From the IMG/VR virus record IMGVR_UViG_3300037493_002005, positions 1-30,252 of that record: a stretch of DNA of 30,252 nucleotides; one strand, 5' to 3'. Below the pieces are notes generated by a model that worked only from the letters and a program-made list of their open reading frames with translations, ran no database searches and was not told the DNA's origin. Source of the DNA: a virus. Within the stretch, counting starts at the first letter, position 1, and the number at the start of each line of letters is the position of its first letter. Of the stretch, positions 15,671-21,699 are shown piece after piece. The translations under genes were made by a program, and so were the position numbers.

Positions 15671-16163
15671 TTTTTCGAATTTTGGTTAATGCGTTTTCAA
15701 CTAACTTATAAAGGGTCTTAATCGGGATTCCTGTTTTGGCGCTCGCGTCCTTATAACTGAAATCGGGAAGCGCGTAGAGCCTCAAAATCACGGCATCCAT
15801 TTGCGGCATAAGTGAAATGTAGGCGTCGACATATTCGTTATTTAACCGCGATCCAAGCCATGGGGCTAACGGTTCCTCGAGATGCTTAACGCTGTTTTCG
15901 TCCCAATTCCTGAGGAACTTACTAAACTTAACATGGTAACGGCTCGAGCGGTCGATAGCCATTAAGAACAAAGCGCGGTTAACGTAAAATTCCAAAGTAC
16001 CCTCAGCCGCTAGGCGCTCGGCTTTCTCGCGTTGGTTTTCGAGAATCTTTAAAAGGGTTTCCGAGAGGAGGTCGTCGCCGCGGTGGGGGTCGCTCATTAA
16101 TCCCCTCGCGTACCTGAGCCATTTGGGATATAATCGAGCCGTTTCAGTTTCCAAAGTTTTCAC
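15612..16163 (-). CDS. Sigma-70-like transcription factor (ECF type)
   Basis: First gene of the late unit, about 183 residues. It contains a region-2-like helix block (LYPKWLRYARGLMSDPHRGDD followed by LLSETLLKILEN), a middle helical part, and a region-4 helix-turn-helix (PDFSYKDASAKTGIPIKTLY, then KLVENALTKIR). This is the two-domain layout of ECF-type sigma factors; in phages such proteins may redirect host RNA polymerase to late promoters. No ATG lies before the region-2 block. I chose the GTG at 16161-16163 because the TTG at 16190 falls within the divergent promoter. The next gene overlaps the 3' end by 59 bp. Late-gene activation is inferred. Confidence 0.7.
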   Translation of the reverse strand: MKTLETETARLYPKWLRYARGLMSDPHRGDDLLSETLLKILENQREKAERLAAEGTLEFYVNRALFLMAIDRSSRYHVKFSKFLRNWDENSVKHLEEPLAPWLGSRLNNEYVDAYISLMPQMDAVILRLYALPDFSYKDASAKTGIPIKTLYKLVENALTKIRKNVHRTPHHSGPAISDMQGL

Positions 16164-16167
16164 CCCG

Positions 16168-16199
16168 TTTTGAATGTAGCAAAAATTCAACTATATTTG
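16168..16199 (+). promoter_or_regulatory. Early promoter P1 (Bacteroidota type)
   Basis: TTTTG at 16168-16172 and TATATTTG at 16192-16199 are separated by 19 bp and match the TTTG / TAnnTTTG elements of Bacteroidota primary-sigma promoters. Transcription would start near 16206 and enter the first early gene at 16232. Confidence 0.7.
16175..16192. promoter_or_regulatory. Operator-like site O1
   Basis: TGTAGC, six A/T bases, then TCAACT. The first half-site is identical to that of the fuller sites at 18688 and 19098; the second half agrees at four of six bases. It ends at the first base of the P1 TATATTTG element. Confidence 0.5.
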
Positions 16200-16220
16200 C
16201 CGCCGTAAATATAAACCAAA
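16188..16220 (-). promoter_or_regulatory. Probable divergent promoter for the late unit
   Basis: On the minus strand TTTG (16220-16217), a 21-bp spacer and TATAGTTG (16195-16188) fit the Bacteroidota promoter with one mismatch in the -7 element. The two -7 elements of the divergent promoters overlap, so RNA polymerase could occupy only one at a time. It would give a short leader before the GTG at 16163. Confidence 0.5.
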
Positions 16221-16231
16221 TTCATAACGTT

Positions 16232-16366
16232 ATGACATTTAACGAAATATCGGGTTTATTCCTAACCCACCTCAGCGCGGCCGTCCTCGGCTTTGCGTTC
16301 GGACATTATCGCGGCTGGCTATCTGAGTATAAACACCAGGAACAAAAGGAGGCCGAAAATGAGTAA
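16232..16366 (+). CDS. Tiny membrane protein (44 aa), first early gene
   Basis: A 44-codon gene about 25 bp downstream of the predicted P1 start. It encodes MTFNEISGLFLTHLSAAVLG, then FAFGHYRGW and a charged tail (EYKHQEQKEAENE). One hydrophobic segment covers about residues 8-24. Its end overlaps the next start by eight bases (ATGAGTAA), a common coupling in this unit. No family recognised. Confidence 0.6.
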   Translation: MTFNEISGLFLTHLSAAVLGFAFGHYRGWLSEYKHQEQKEAENE

Positions 16367-16613
16367 CCCTAGCGCACTTGAGAAATTATTTACTGAATTG
16401 AGCGAATACGCCGACGGCGATAATTTTGTAATTCCCGATTCCGCTTTTCACGATCGATTTAAACGCGGCAAATTACGCGAAGCCCAGCAACGGGCCGACT
16501 CGTTTCATTTTGGATTTAACGCCGCAATTAATACCCTCCAACAAACGAGCGAACGACTTTCGGACCCGCTTTTGCAAATGCTAACTCAGCAAATAAAAGG
16601 AGGTGATCAATGA
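16359..16613 (+). CDS. Small early protein (84 aa), unknown function
   Basis: The start is the ATG at 16359, inside the preceding gene. The open frame extends further upstream but only from a non-ATG codon within that gene. The protein is mostly helical (MSNPSALEKLFTELSEYADG; later LREAQQRADSFHFGFNAAIN and LLQMLTQQIKGG) without Cys or membrane segments. The helix with Y/F-xx-GF/Y-xxA resembles part of the 87-residue protein at 16748, so the two may be distant paralogues. It ends with ATGA overlap on the next gene. Confidence 0.6.
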   Translation: MSNPSALEKLFTELSEYADGDNFVIPDSAFHDRFKRGKLREAQQRADSFHFGFNAAINTLQQTSERLSDPLLQMLTQQIKGGDQ

Positions 16614-16747
16614 AACTCGAGGAATTAAAAACCAGAATTATGAGCGGCCAACAGCAATATTACCACCGCGAGCAACTTATCGAGCTACTCAATAAGTTGG
16701 ATACCCCAAAACAACCCGAAAAAAATAACGTTTTAAGCCTGTTTTAA
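16610..16747 (+). CDS. Small early protein (45 aa) ending in a clamp-binding-like motif
   Basis: The gene begins with ATGA overlap and ends directly before the next ATG. The 45-residue protein is helical and ends KNNVLSLF. LSLF at the extreme C-terminus resembles the QLSLF motif by which bacterial proteins bind the DNA polymerase sliding clamp, although the initial Gln is replaced by Val. The first part (MKLEELKTRIMSGQQQYYHR) gives no family. A host-clamp contact is an inference from five residues only. Confidence 0.6.
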   Translation: MKLEELKTRIMSGQQQYYHREQLIELLNKLDTPKQPEKNNVLSLF

Positions 16748-17011
16748 ATGAGCAACGAAAACCAAACCCCAATTAACGAATGGGTCGATAAGACCCGAAA
16801 AAAACTCAATTCGAACCCCTTGAGCCTTTCGGCTATGGCTTACCGTGAATTCATAAACGAAAGCCCCGAGTTGATTGTAAAAGAAGCCCAATTAATTCGC
16901 CAAGCATACCTCGAGGGGTATCGCGCTGCCTTTGAGGATTTAAAAAACCATTATGAAACGAAAGGAAATGACGCGCCTATCGAGCGAGGACTTGAGGGCT
17001 TTACGCCTTGA
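16748..17011 (+). CDS. Small early protein (87 aa), unknown function
   Basis: Starts immediately after the upstream TAA. The 87-residue protein is charged and helical (INEWVDKTRKKL, then REFINESPELIVKEAQLIRQ and AYLEGYRAAFEDLKNH). The EGYRAAF helix is like FGFNAAI in the 84-residue protein. No catalytic pattern or Cys. It overlaps the next small frame by 59 bp. I cannot assign a function. Confidence 0.6.
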   Translation: MSNENQTPINEWVDKTRKKLNSNPLSLSAMAYREFINESPELIVKEAQLIRQAYLEGYRAAFEDLKNHYETKGNDAPIERGLEGFTP

Positions 17012-17126
17012 AACGCTCGCAGCTTTTCCCGCGCCCGAAAATCAGGCCTCAAAACTGAGGCTAATTTTAAAACGAATAGAAAACGAACTCGACGTTAGAA
17101 ACCCCCTCCGACATGAACTCCGATAA
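16953..17126 (+). CDS. Small overlapping gene (57 aa) bridging two early genes
   Basis: An ATG-initiated frame overlaps the 3' end of the 87-codon gene by 59 bp and the start of the HTH gene by 14 bp, and fills the 101-bp gap between them. The product is helical and basic (TRLSSEDLRALRLETLAAFP, later KLRLILKRIENELDV). A second ATG at 16968 would give a 52-residue form. Protein-like composition in a unit where every other gap is coding makes it plausible; no family recognised. Confidence 0.5.
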   Translation: MKRKEMTRLSSEDLRALRLETLAAFPAPENQASKLRLILKRIENELDVRNPLRHELR

Positions 17127-17298
17127 ACTCAATAACCTAATTAGCGAAACCTTTGGAACCCGAAACGAATTCGCCCTCAAAATGAAGGTTTCACGTTGGA
17201 CGGCTTACCGTTGGCTCGATAACCCCGAAAGGATGGATTTAAAGGCCTTAAAACGCCTCGCAAAGCTCACGGGCAAACCCTTAACCGAACTCGTTTAA
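17113..17298 (+). CDS. Cro/C1-type helix-turn-helix regulator
   Basis: The 61-residue protein is almost wholly a DNA-binding domain: MNSDKLNNLISETFGTRNEF, the turn ALKMKVSRWTAYRWLDN (recognition helix about residues 27-35) and the stabilising helix DLKALKRLAKLTGK. Such small Cro-like proteins usually bind inverted repeats as dimers. It is the only obvious Cro-type factor here, and the operator-like sites at 16175, 18688 and 19098 are candidate targets. It overlaps terL by one base (TAATG). Confidence 0.7.
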   Translation: MNSDKLNNLISETFGTRNEFALKMKVSRWTAYRWLDNPERMDLKALKRLAKLTGKPLTELV

Positions 17299-18593
17299 TG
17301 GTTACTTTTTTACCCAAGCAAATCGAATGTTTGAACGCCCTCGGGTTGGACTCACCCGCCGAGGTCGTTTTATTTGGGGGCGCCGCTGGCGGGGCAAAGT
17401 CGTTCACGGGTTGCGCGTGGCAAATCCAACGCCGTTTAAAATACCCGAAAACGAGGGGGCTAATTGGGCGCTCCAAACTTGACACCCTGAAAAAAACAAC
17501 GCTAAAAACGTTTTTTGAGGTCGCTCAGTTATTCGGGCTCCGAGCTAATGAGCACTATCAGTTCAATGCTCAATCGAACGTTATAACGTTTTACAACGGC
17601 TCGGAAATCATTCTTAAAGATTTGTTTTCGTATCCCTCCGACCCCTCGTTTGATTCGCTCGGGTCGCTTGAAATTACCGACGCCTTTATCGACGAATGTA
17701 GCCAGGTGAGCAAAAAAGCCGTTGACATCGTTAGAAGCCGTATCCGTTATAAACTGCGAGAATTCGATTTAAGCCCGAAAACGTTGTTAACGTGTAACCC
17801 GTCGAAAGGTTGGTTATATAACGAAATATACGCCCCGTGGCGCGCTCAGAACCTCCCGAGCTTCATTCAATTCATACCCTCAAGGGTTAGCGATAATCCC
17901 CACCTCCCCGCCACTTACGCCGAGACTTTGGCGCGGCTTCCCGAGATGGATCGTAAACGCTTGCTTGAGGGTGATTGGGATTACGACGAAACCGCCGACG
18001 CCCTTTTCCTTACCGACGACATCCTGAGGGCTTTTCGTGAGCCCCAAAACGACGGGGAGCTGTATATAACGGCCGACGTTGCGCGGCTTGGAAAGGATAG
18101 GACCGTTATCGCCCTTTGGCGTGGCCTTTCGCTTATCCATATAACCGAACTCAGAAAAAAGAAAATCGACGAAACCGCCGCCGTTATTCGTGCAATGGCG
18201 GACCACCATAAAGTAAAACTTTCGAACGTCCTGGCTGATGCCGACGGGCTGGGCGCGGGGTTAGTGGACGTTCTGAAATGCCGCGAATTTCGTAACGGCT
18301 CAAGGGCCACTAAGCCCGAGCGGTTCGTTAACCTCAAGGCGGAATGTTTTTTTAAGCTCGCCGAATTTATCGAACTCAATAGAATGGTTTTCCCTCAGGC
18401 CAATAGGGACGTTATCGTTAAGGAACTCGATTTAATCCGCCGCAAAAACCCCGATGGGGACGGAAAACTCGCAGTAACAGGAAAGGAGGAAATCCAACGA
18501 ACTCACGGTATGAGCCCCGATTACGCCGACGCTATCGCGATGAGGATGTATTTCGAGCTTTTTCCCAATTATGGGCGCTATTCGTACGCCTGA
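17298..18593 (+). CDS. terL: Terminase large subunit
   Basis: The 431-residue ATPase/nuclease drives DNA packaging. Motifs: Walker A-like GGAAGGAKS at 27-35, Walker B with catalytic glutamate ITDAFIDE at 126-133, coupling motif LLTCNPS at 163-169, then the RNase-H-like nuclease with ITADVARLGKDRT (first Asp D260), a second acidic motif (VLADADGLGAGLVD) and the conserved SPDYADAIAMRM near the C-terminus. Length is normal for the group. It is cotranscribed with early small genes and a Cro-like gene on the plus strand, whereas the small subunit lies in the late unit on the other strand. This would make the two subunits appear at different times unless transcripts overlap. Confidence 0.92.
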   Translation: MVTFLPKQIECLNALGLDSPAEVVLFGGAAGGAKSFTGCAWQIQRRLKYPKTRGLIGRSKLDTLKKTTLKTFFEVAQLFGLRANEHYQFNAQSNVITFYNGSEIILKDLFSYPSDPSFDSLGSLEITDAFIDECSQVSKKAVDIVRSRIRYKLREFDLSPKTLLTCNPSKGWLYNEIYAPWRAQNLPSFIQFIPSRVSDNPHLPATYAETLARLPEMDRKRLLEGDWDYDETADALFLTDDILRAFREPQNDGELYITADVARLGKDRTVIALWRGLSLIHITELRKKKIDETAAVIRAMADHHKVKLSNVLADADGLGAGLVDVLKCREFRNGSRATKPERFVNLKAECFFKLAEFIELNRMVFPQANRDVIVKELDLIRRKNPDGDGKLAVTGKEEIQRTHGMSPDYADAIAMRMYFELFPNYGRYSYA

Positions 18594-18600
18594 GCCGAAT

Positions 18601-18680
18601 TAACATTTTTTAACATTTCGCAAAAGCCCTATTTTAACAAATTTTAACATAATGACTTAAATTTTAACATTTTTTAACTT
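18601..18680. repeat. AT-rich TTTTAAC repeats, helically phased
   Basis: Six copies of TTTTAAC or a close variant lie in 80 bp after terL. Four fall on an exact 10-bp grid (18631, 18641, 18661, 18671), so they face the same side of the helix. Two adjacent copies at 18632-18651 are matched at 19 of 20 bases in inverted orientation at 19071-19090. Candidate iterons of a replication origin or activator sites upstream of P2. Confidence 0.6.
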
Positions 18681-18687
18681 TTTTACA

Positions 18688-18705
18688 TGTTGCAAATATG
18701 CTACA
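18688..18705. promoter_or_regulatory. Operator-like inverted repeat O2
   Basis: TGTTGC, six A/T bases, GCTACA. It is an inverted repeat with one mismatch, and overlaps the P2 -7 element by four bases. It shares half-sites with O1 and O3. Confidence 0.6.
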
Positions 18706-18709
18706 TTTG
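18702..18709 (+). promoter_or_regulatory. Promoter P2 -7 element
   Basis: TACATTTG fits TAnnTTTG and lies about 55 bp before the start codon at 18764. No clear TTTG sits 19-21 bp upstream, where an AT-rich stretch replaces it, so the promoter may need an activator or may be weak. Confidence 0.5.
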
Positions 18710-18763
18710 TAGTGTCCAAAAGGGACGAAAGTTTTTTGAAATAACCCTTTAATAATTAACACT

Positions 18764-19012
18764 ATGAAAAGAGAATTTACAACGGTATTACTTGAGCTCA
18801 AGCGTAAAGAGGACGGCGAAGAGTACAGCGGCGATCCAATCGACTATATTACGCGCGCCACTAAAAAGGCCGCCATTAACGCCGCAAAAAAAGGAGTACA
18901 AAGGCCCGATGTAATAAGTGCTTGGGTATATGAGGAGGGCGAAATGGACGAGCCTTATCGATGCTACATCTACAAAGGCGACGCCGACATTACAGATCAA
19001 ACAGGATGGTAA
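18764..19012 (+). CDS. Unknown early protein (82 aa) inside the repeat region
   Basis: The 82-residue protein starts MKREFTTVLLELKRKEDGEE and continues with a helix of Ala and Lys (TRATKKAAINAAKKG) and a beta-rich C-terminus with AWVYEEGEMDEPYRCYIYKG. I recognise no family. It is the only gene between the two inverted AT-rich repeat blocks and has its own promoter-operator on each side. A role in origin function or in regulation would fit this position, but nothing in the protein itself shows it. Confidence 0.65.
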   Translation: MKREFTTVLLELKRKEDGEEYSGDPIDYITRATKKAAINAAKKGVQRPDVISAWVYEEGEMDEPYRCYIYKGDADITDQTGW

Positions 19013-19070
19013 AAAGAGCGGGGGCGAAAGCCTCCCTTTTTAACCTAACTTATTGAACCTCAATAACCGA

Positions 19071-19090
19071 TTTGTTAAAATTTGTTAAAA
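19071..19090. repeat. TTTGTTAAAA tandem repeat, inverted copy of the 18632 repeat
   Basis: Two perfect head-to-tail copies of TTTGTTAAAA. Together they are the reverse complement of 18632-18651 with one mismatch. They lie just upstream of O3 and P3, the same order as the repeats before O2 and P2. Confidence 0.65.
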
Positions 19091-19097
19091 ATTAGGA

Positions 19098-19115
19098 TGT
19101 AGCAAAAAAGCTACT
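19098..19115. promoter_or_regulatory. Operator-like inverted repeat O3
   Basis: TGTAGC, six A, GCTACT: an inverted repeat with perfect 5-bp arms (GTAGC/GCTAC) one base before the P3 -7 element. It is the clearest of three such sites. Confidence 0.65.
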
Positions 19116-19116
19116 T

Positions 19117-19124
19117 TATATTTG
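19117..19124 (+). promoter_or_regulatory. Promoter P3 -7 element
   Basis: TATATTTG is a perfect TAnnTTTG, 23 bp before the ATG at 19148. The region 19-21 bp upstream is taken up by O3 rather than a TTTG element. Confidence 0.55.
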
Positions 19125-19147
19125 CTAAACAATTAACAATAGAAGCA

Positions 19148-19342
19148 ATGTACACACAACCAACAACAATCGAAACCCTTAAAAAAAACGAAAAAGTAGT
19201 TTCAATCATTCGCGTACAAAAGGAAGGAACCAAACGAGTTTTTTTCTTTCCTAAAACATCGGAAGGTTTTAGACTTAACCGCACGATGTACGCCGCCAAA
19301 TGGGAAGCGATCAAATTGGCTAAAATGTACCTCAATAATTAA
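19148..19342 (+). CDS. Small basic protein (64 aa), unknown function
   Basis: The 64-residue protein (MYTQPTTIETLKKNEKVVSI, later KEGTKRVFFFPKTSEGFRLN and a helical end) follows P3 directly. It is Lys-rich and mixed beta/alpha with no metal or catalytic motif. First gene of the transcript that carries the recombination and replication genes. Function unknown. Confidence 0.65.
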   Translation: MYTQPTTIETLKKNEKVVSIIRVQKEGTKRVFFFPKTSEGFRLNRTMYAAKWEAIKLAKMYLNN

Positions 19343-19364
19343 CTAACCTCAGGGGCGCGGCTGA

Positions 19365-19378
19365 TTAACGCGCGTTAA
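19365..19378. promoter_or_regulatory. Perfect 14-bp palindrome
   Basis: TTAACGCGCGTTAA is fully self-complementary and sits in the 63-bp gap between two small genes. It may be a binding site for a dimeric protein. It has no T-run and no central loop, so it is not a terminator. No matching second copy was noticed. Confidence 0.35.
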
Positions 19379-19405
19379 CTTAGTAATTTAAAAACCCCTT
19401 ATAAC

Positions 19406-19600
19406 ATGTATCAGATTATTATCAAACATCGCCACAACGGAACCGCCCAAATTATCGACTATCCCAAGCTCGGGAGCTGCCTTAACTCATTCAAAGAGAT
19501 TTGTAACGACAAAGGTTATGAGTATGAATGGACGGGCGACCTGCCAACCGCTGGCGGTATCGGCCACGATTACGACATCGAAATCGCAATAACTTTTTAA
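19406..19600 (+). CDS. Small protein (64 aa), unknown function
   Basis: The 64-residue protein (MYQIIIKHRHNGTAQIIDYP, then a single Cys pair C25/C33 and DLPTAGGIGHDYDIEIAITF) is beta-rich with a central helix. No family recognised. ATG follows an A/T-rich leader. It lies 21 bp before the next gene and is probably part of the same transcript. Confidence 0.6.
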   Translation: MYQIIIKHRHNGTAQIIDYPKLGSCLNSFKEICNDKGYEYEWTGDLPTAGGIGHDYDIEIAITF

Positions 19601-19621
19601 CCCCTTAAAACCCTTTATATC

Positions 19622-19915
19622 ATGAAAACAATCACGATTGAATTAGAACGCCCCGCTACCCTTGAGGTCCTCGAATTCGACCTCCCTTACTTCGCAAAAT
19701 TGCATAACTGTTATTTCGCCGTAATTGACCCGCTCGAGGCTTTACGCGTGTATAACTTCACATGGTTAAAAGCCCCCATGATTGACATCGTTCGCCAATC
19801 AGCAAGCGTTAAACAAGCATTTTCATGGGAAGCCGAACCAATCGATAGCGAAGAGTTCTTTCGCGTGTATAACGAGGCCCTGTTAGCTATTAACGAAATT
19901 CGTGAAAAGCTATGA
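19622..19915 (+). CDS. Unknown protein (97 aa)
   Basis: The 97-residue acidic protein begins MKTITIELERPATLEVLEFD and contains LPYFAKLHNCYFAVID and a C-terminal helix EEFFRVYNEALLAINEIREKL. It looks like a small alpha/beta protein; RVYN occurs twice (about residues 42-45 and 81-84). It gives no enzyme motif. ATGA overlap couples it to the following tiny gene. Confidence 0.6.
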   Translation: MKTITIELERPATLEVLEFDLPYFAKLHNCYFAVIDPLEALRVYNFTWLKAPMIDIVRQSASVKQAFSWEAEPIDSEEFFRVYNEALLAINEIREKL

Positions 19916-20016
19916 GACGCGCGGCCCGATTCGTAAAATACGCCGCTTGGACGGTGGCGGTTTACGGACTCCTCAAGTACTGCGAGGAACTTAACCAATG
20001 TTTAGCAAACTTTTAA
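19912..20016 (+). CDS. Tiny membrane-like protein (34 aa)
   Basis: The ATG overlaps the previous TGA as ATGA, and the frame runs 19 bp into the annealing-protein gene, filling an 82-bp gap. The product is MRRAARFVKYAAWTVAVYGL followed by LKYCEELNQC and a short end: a positively charged start and a hydrophobic helix (about residues 10-21). Coding status rests on overlap geometry. Confidence 0.5.
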   Translation: MRRAARFVKYAAWTVAVYGLLKYCEELNQCLANF

Positions 20017-20693
20017 AAACCCTAAAAATGTACCCTTTGAACCCCGAAACCATGGCGCAAATTCAAAAATTTACCCAGCGCCTAAATTCTCAGCCCGATT
20101 TGCTGGGCGTCGAACAAACCCCCGATAGAAAGGCCTCGACCGTGGTTATTTCACATATCGAAATGACGCTCGACGAGCTTTTCTTTGGCCAATGGAAAAC
20201 CGAAAATTTTAAATGGAGCCCCGTAGCGAATGAAATTCAAGGCGCGCTCGAGCTCGTGGTAATTCACCCCGTCACGGGCTACGAAATTCGCCGAACGGGA
20301 GCCGCCTCGATTGTTATTATGGTCGATCGTGTACCCGAAAATGTCACGGGAACCGACCGCAACCAATGGGCGCTCAATCCCGCGAACAAAAAAGCCAACG
20401 CCCTCGACATGGCTTTCCCAAAACTTAAAAGTGAATGTTTAAAGAACGCCGCCCAAAGCCTGGGCCCGATATTCGGCCGCGACCTGAATCGTAAAAATAA
20501 GGACGTTTATAAGCCTTTTAAGATAGCCAGCGCGGGCGAATTACCCGAGGCGTTAATCGCGCGGCTCGAGGTTGGTATCCTGAACGGCGACCCTCAGGCG
20601 GCCGACGCTATCAAAGCGCTCGAGGCCCATCTAAGCCCCGAACAAAAAACCAATTTACAAACCCTATTAATCCAAAAAGAAAATGGAAATTAA
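19998..20693 (+). CDS. Single-strand annealing protein, Rad52-like
   Basis: The 231-residue protein likely anneals complementary ssDNA in phage recombination. It resembles Rad52/Sak-type recombinases: beta-rich front with FFGQWKTENFKW (62-73), and a core helix KSECLKNAAQSLGPIFGRDL (144-163), a pattern typical of this superfamily. Its C-terminus is helical and Ala-rich. The next gene is a YqaJ-type exonuclease, the usual partner (as Bet with Exo, or RecT with RecE). The start could also be M11 or M19; the first ATG overlaps the upstream tiny gene. The exact SSAP subfamily cannot be settled by eye. Confidence 0.7.
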   Translation: MFSKLLKTLKMYPLNPETMAQIQKFTQRLNSQPDLLGVEQTPDRKASTVVISHIEMTLDELFFGQWKTENFKWSPVANEIQGALELVVIHPVTGYEIRRTGAASIVIMVDRVPENVTGTDRNQWALNPANKKANALDMAFPKLKSECLKNAAQSLGPIFGRDLNRKNKDVYKPFKIASAGELPEALIARLEVGILNGDPQAADAIKALEAHLSPEQKTNLQTLLIQKENGN

Positions 20694-21387
20694 TCCTTAC
20701 GTCGCCGAGTACATGGCGACCGTTAACCAACAAACCGCCGCTTGGGATAAACTACGCCTCGGACGTTTCACGGGCTCAGGAATCAGCGCTTTAATGACGG
20801 ACCCGAAAACAAAGGCCGCCAAGGAATCGGGCGAAATGAGCGAAACCGCCAAAAAGTACATTTACGAGAAAGTAATGGAGGAGGTCACGGGGCAAAGCGC
20901 TAACGAGGCAACCTCACGCGCCATCGATTGGGGGAATGAGTGGGAAGAGCACGCCTTGAACGAATTAAAAAGGGCTATCAATTGCGCCGACGATCGTTTC
21001 GAATTTAAACCGTCCTTTAAACTGTTTAACGATTACTTTGGATGCTCGCCCGATGCGTTCGCATGGCTTCCCGATTTCGAGCGCGTGGGGGTCGAAATTA
21101 AATGTCCTTGGAATTCGGTTAACCACTACTTACATTCTCAGGTTCAAACGCCCGAGGACCTCAAAAAAGTTAATCCCGATTACTATTGGCAAATAATGGG
21201 CAACATGCTAACCCATAATTTACCCGCGTGGATATTCGCCAGCTACGACCCGCGCCAACCTGAAAACCGCCGACTCCATTACGTCGTAATCGAGGCCGAA
21301 ATCGACGCCCTGAATGAGCTTTGCGAGCGAATGGAAACCGCTCACCGCTATAAAGAATCAATTAAAAACGCTTGGCTCCATGCTTAA
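20683..21387 (+). CDS. YqaJ / lambda-exonuclease family recombination nuclease
   Basis: The 234-residue protein should resect dsDNA ends to feed the annealing protein. Motifs: GRFTGSGISALM near the N-terminus (28-38), GNEWEEHAL (84-92, conserved Glu), CSPDAFAW (121-128, metal-binding Asp) and VEIKCPW (137-143, the E-x-K catalytic pair of the PD-(D/E)XK fold), then a conserved YYWQIMGNMLTHNLPAW segment. This order matches the YqaJ family. The gene overlaps the upstream one by 11 bp. Confidence 0.88.
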   Translation: MEINPYVAEYMATVNQQTAAWDKLRLGRFTGSGISALMTDPKTKAAKESGEMSETAKKYIYEKVMEEVTGQSANEATSRAIDWGNEWEEHALNELKRAINCADDRFEFKPSFKLFNDYFGCSPDAFAWLPDFERVGVEIKCPWNSVNHYLHSQVQTPEDLKKVNPDYYWQIMGNMLTHNLPAWIFASYDPRQPENRRLHYVVIEAEIDALNELCERMETAHRYKESIKNAWLHA

Positions 21388-21697
21388 TAACTACGTCACT
21401 AAATCCCTTTTTGTATTACTCAAGGAAAACGAGGAGGCCCGCGATAATATGCTCGATTGCGTTAAGCATATCCACAACCTCGAAATGTTGGCCCTATCAA
21501 TACCCCGCGAGGATTATTATAACGCGTTTTTTGGCGAGCGCCTGAGTTCGGTTAAAACCATTGATCGTATATGGCGCAAAATTCAGGAAGACGTCCCCGA
21601 GCTCAGGGGCTCAGAATGGGAAGCCCGCCAGGTTCAAAGCGGCCGCATTGACATAGAGGACCTCAGTTATTTAAAAAATCAATTAAATCTATTTTAA
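21380..21697 (+). CDS. Conserved early protein (105 aa) ending in QLNLF
   Basis: I choose ATG 21380 (overlap of eight bases with the nuclease stop); an upstream in-frame start would lie deep in that gene. The protein is helical: MLNNYVTKSLFVLLKENEEA, RDNMLDCVKHIHNLEML, then SVKTIDRIWRKIQEDVPELR and the end YLKNQLNLF. I know similar Bacteroidota phage proteins with this layout but no function. The terminal QLNLF is an almost ideal match to the bacterial sliding-clamp-binding pentapeptide QL(S/D)LF, so recruitment of the host beta clamp is a reasonable inference. Confidence 0.7.
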   Translation: MLNNYVTKSLFVLLKENEEARDNMLDCVKHIHNLEMLALSIPREDYYNAFFGERLSSVKTIDRIWRKIQEDVPELRGSEWEARQVQSGRIDIEDLSYLKNQLNLF

Positions 21698-21699
21698 AA

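Noticed and set aside
16164-16190. Longer start of the sigma-like protein at a TTG codon at 16190
   Set aside because: It would place the N-terminus in the divergent promoter and operator, and its nine extra residues have no sigma-like character; GTG at 16163 fits the leader better.
17880-18379. Minus-strand frames of 109 and 132 codons opposite terL
   Set aside because: terL motifs are intact on the plus strand and the reverse products are Ser/Arg-rich with no recognisable features.
18710-18740. GTCC-AAAAG-GGAC hairpin followed by T-run as terminator of terL
   Set aside because: The stem is only four pairs and the T-run starts five bases later; it lies downstream of the P2 -7 element, so it is more likely part of the leader of the 82-codon gene.
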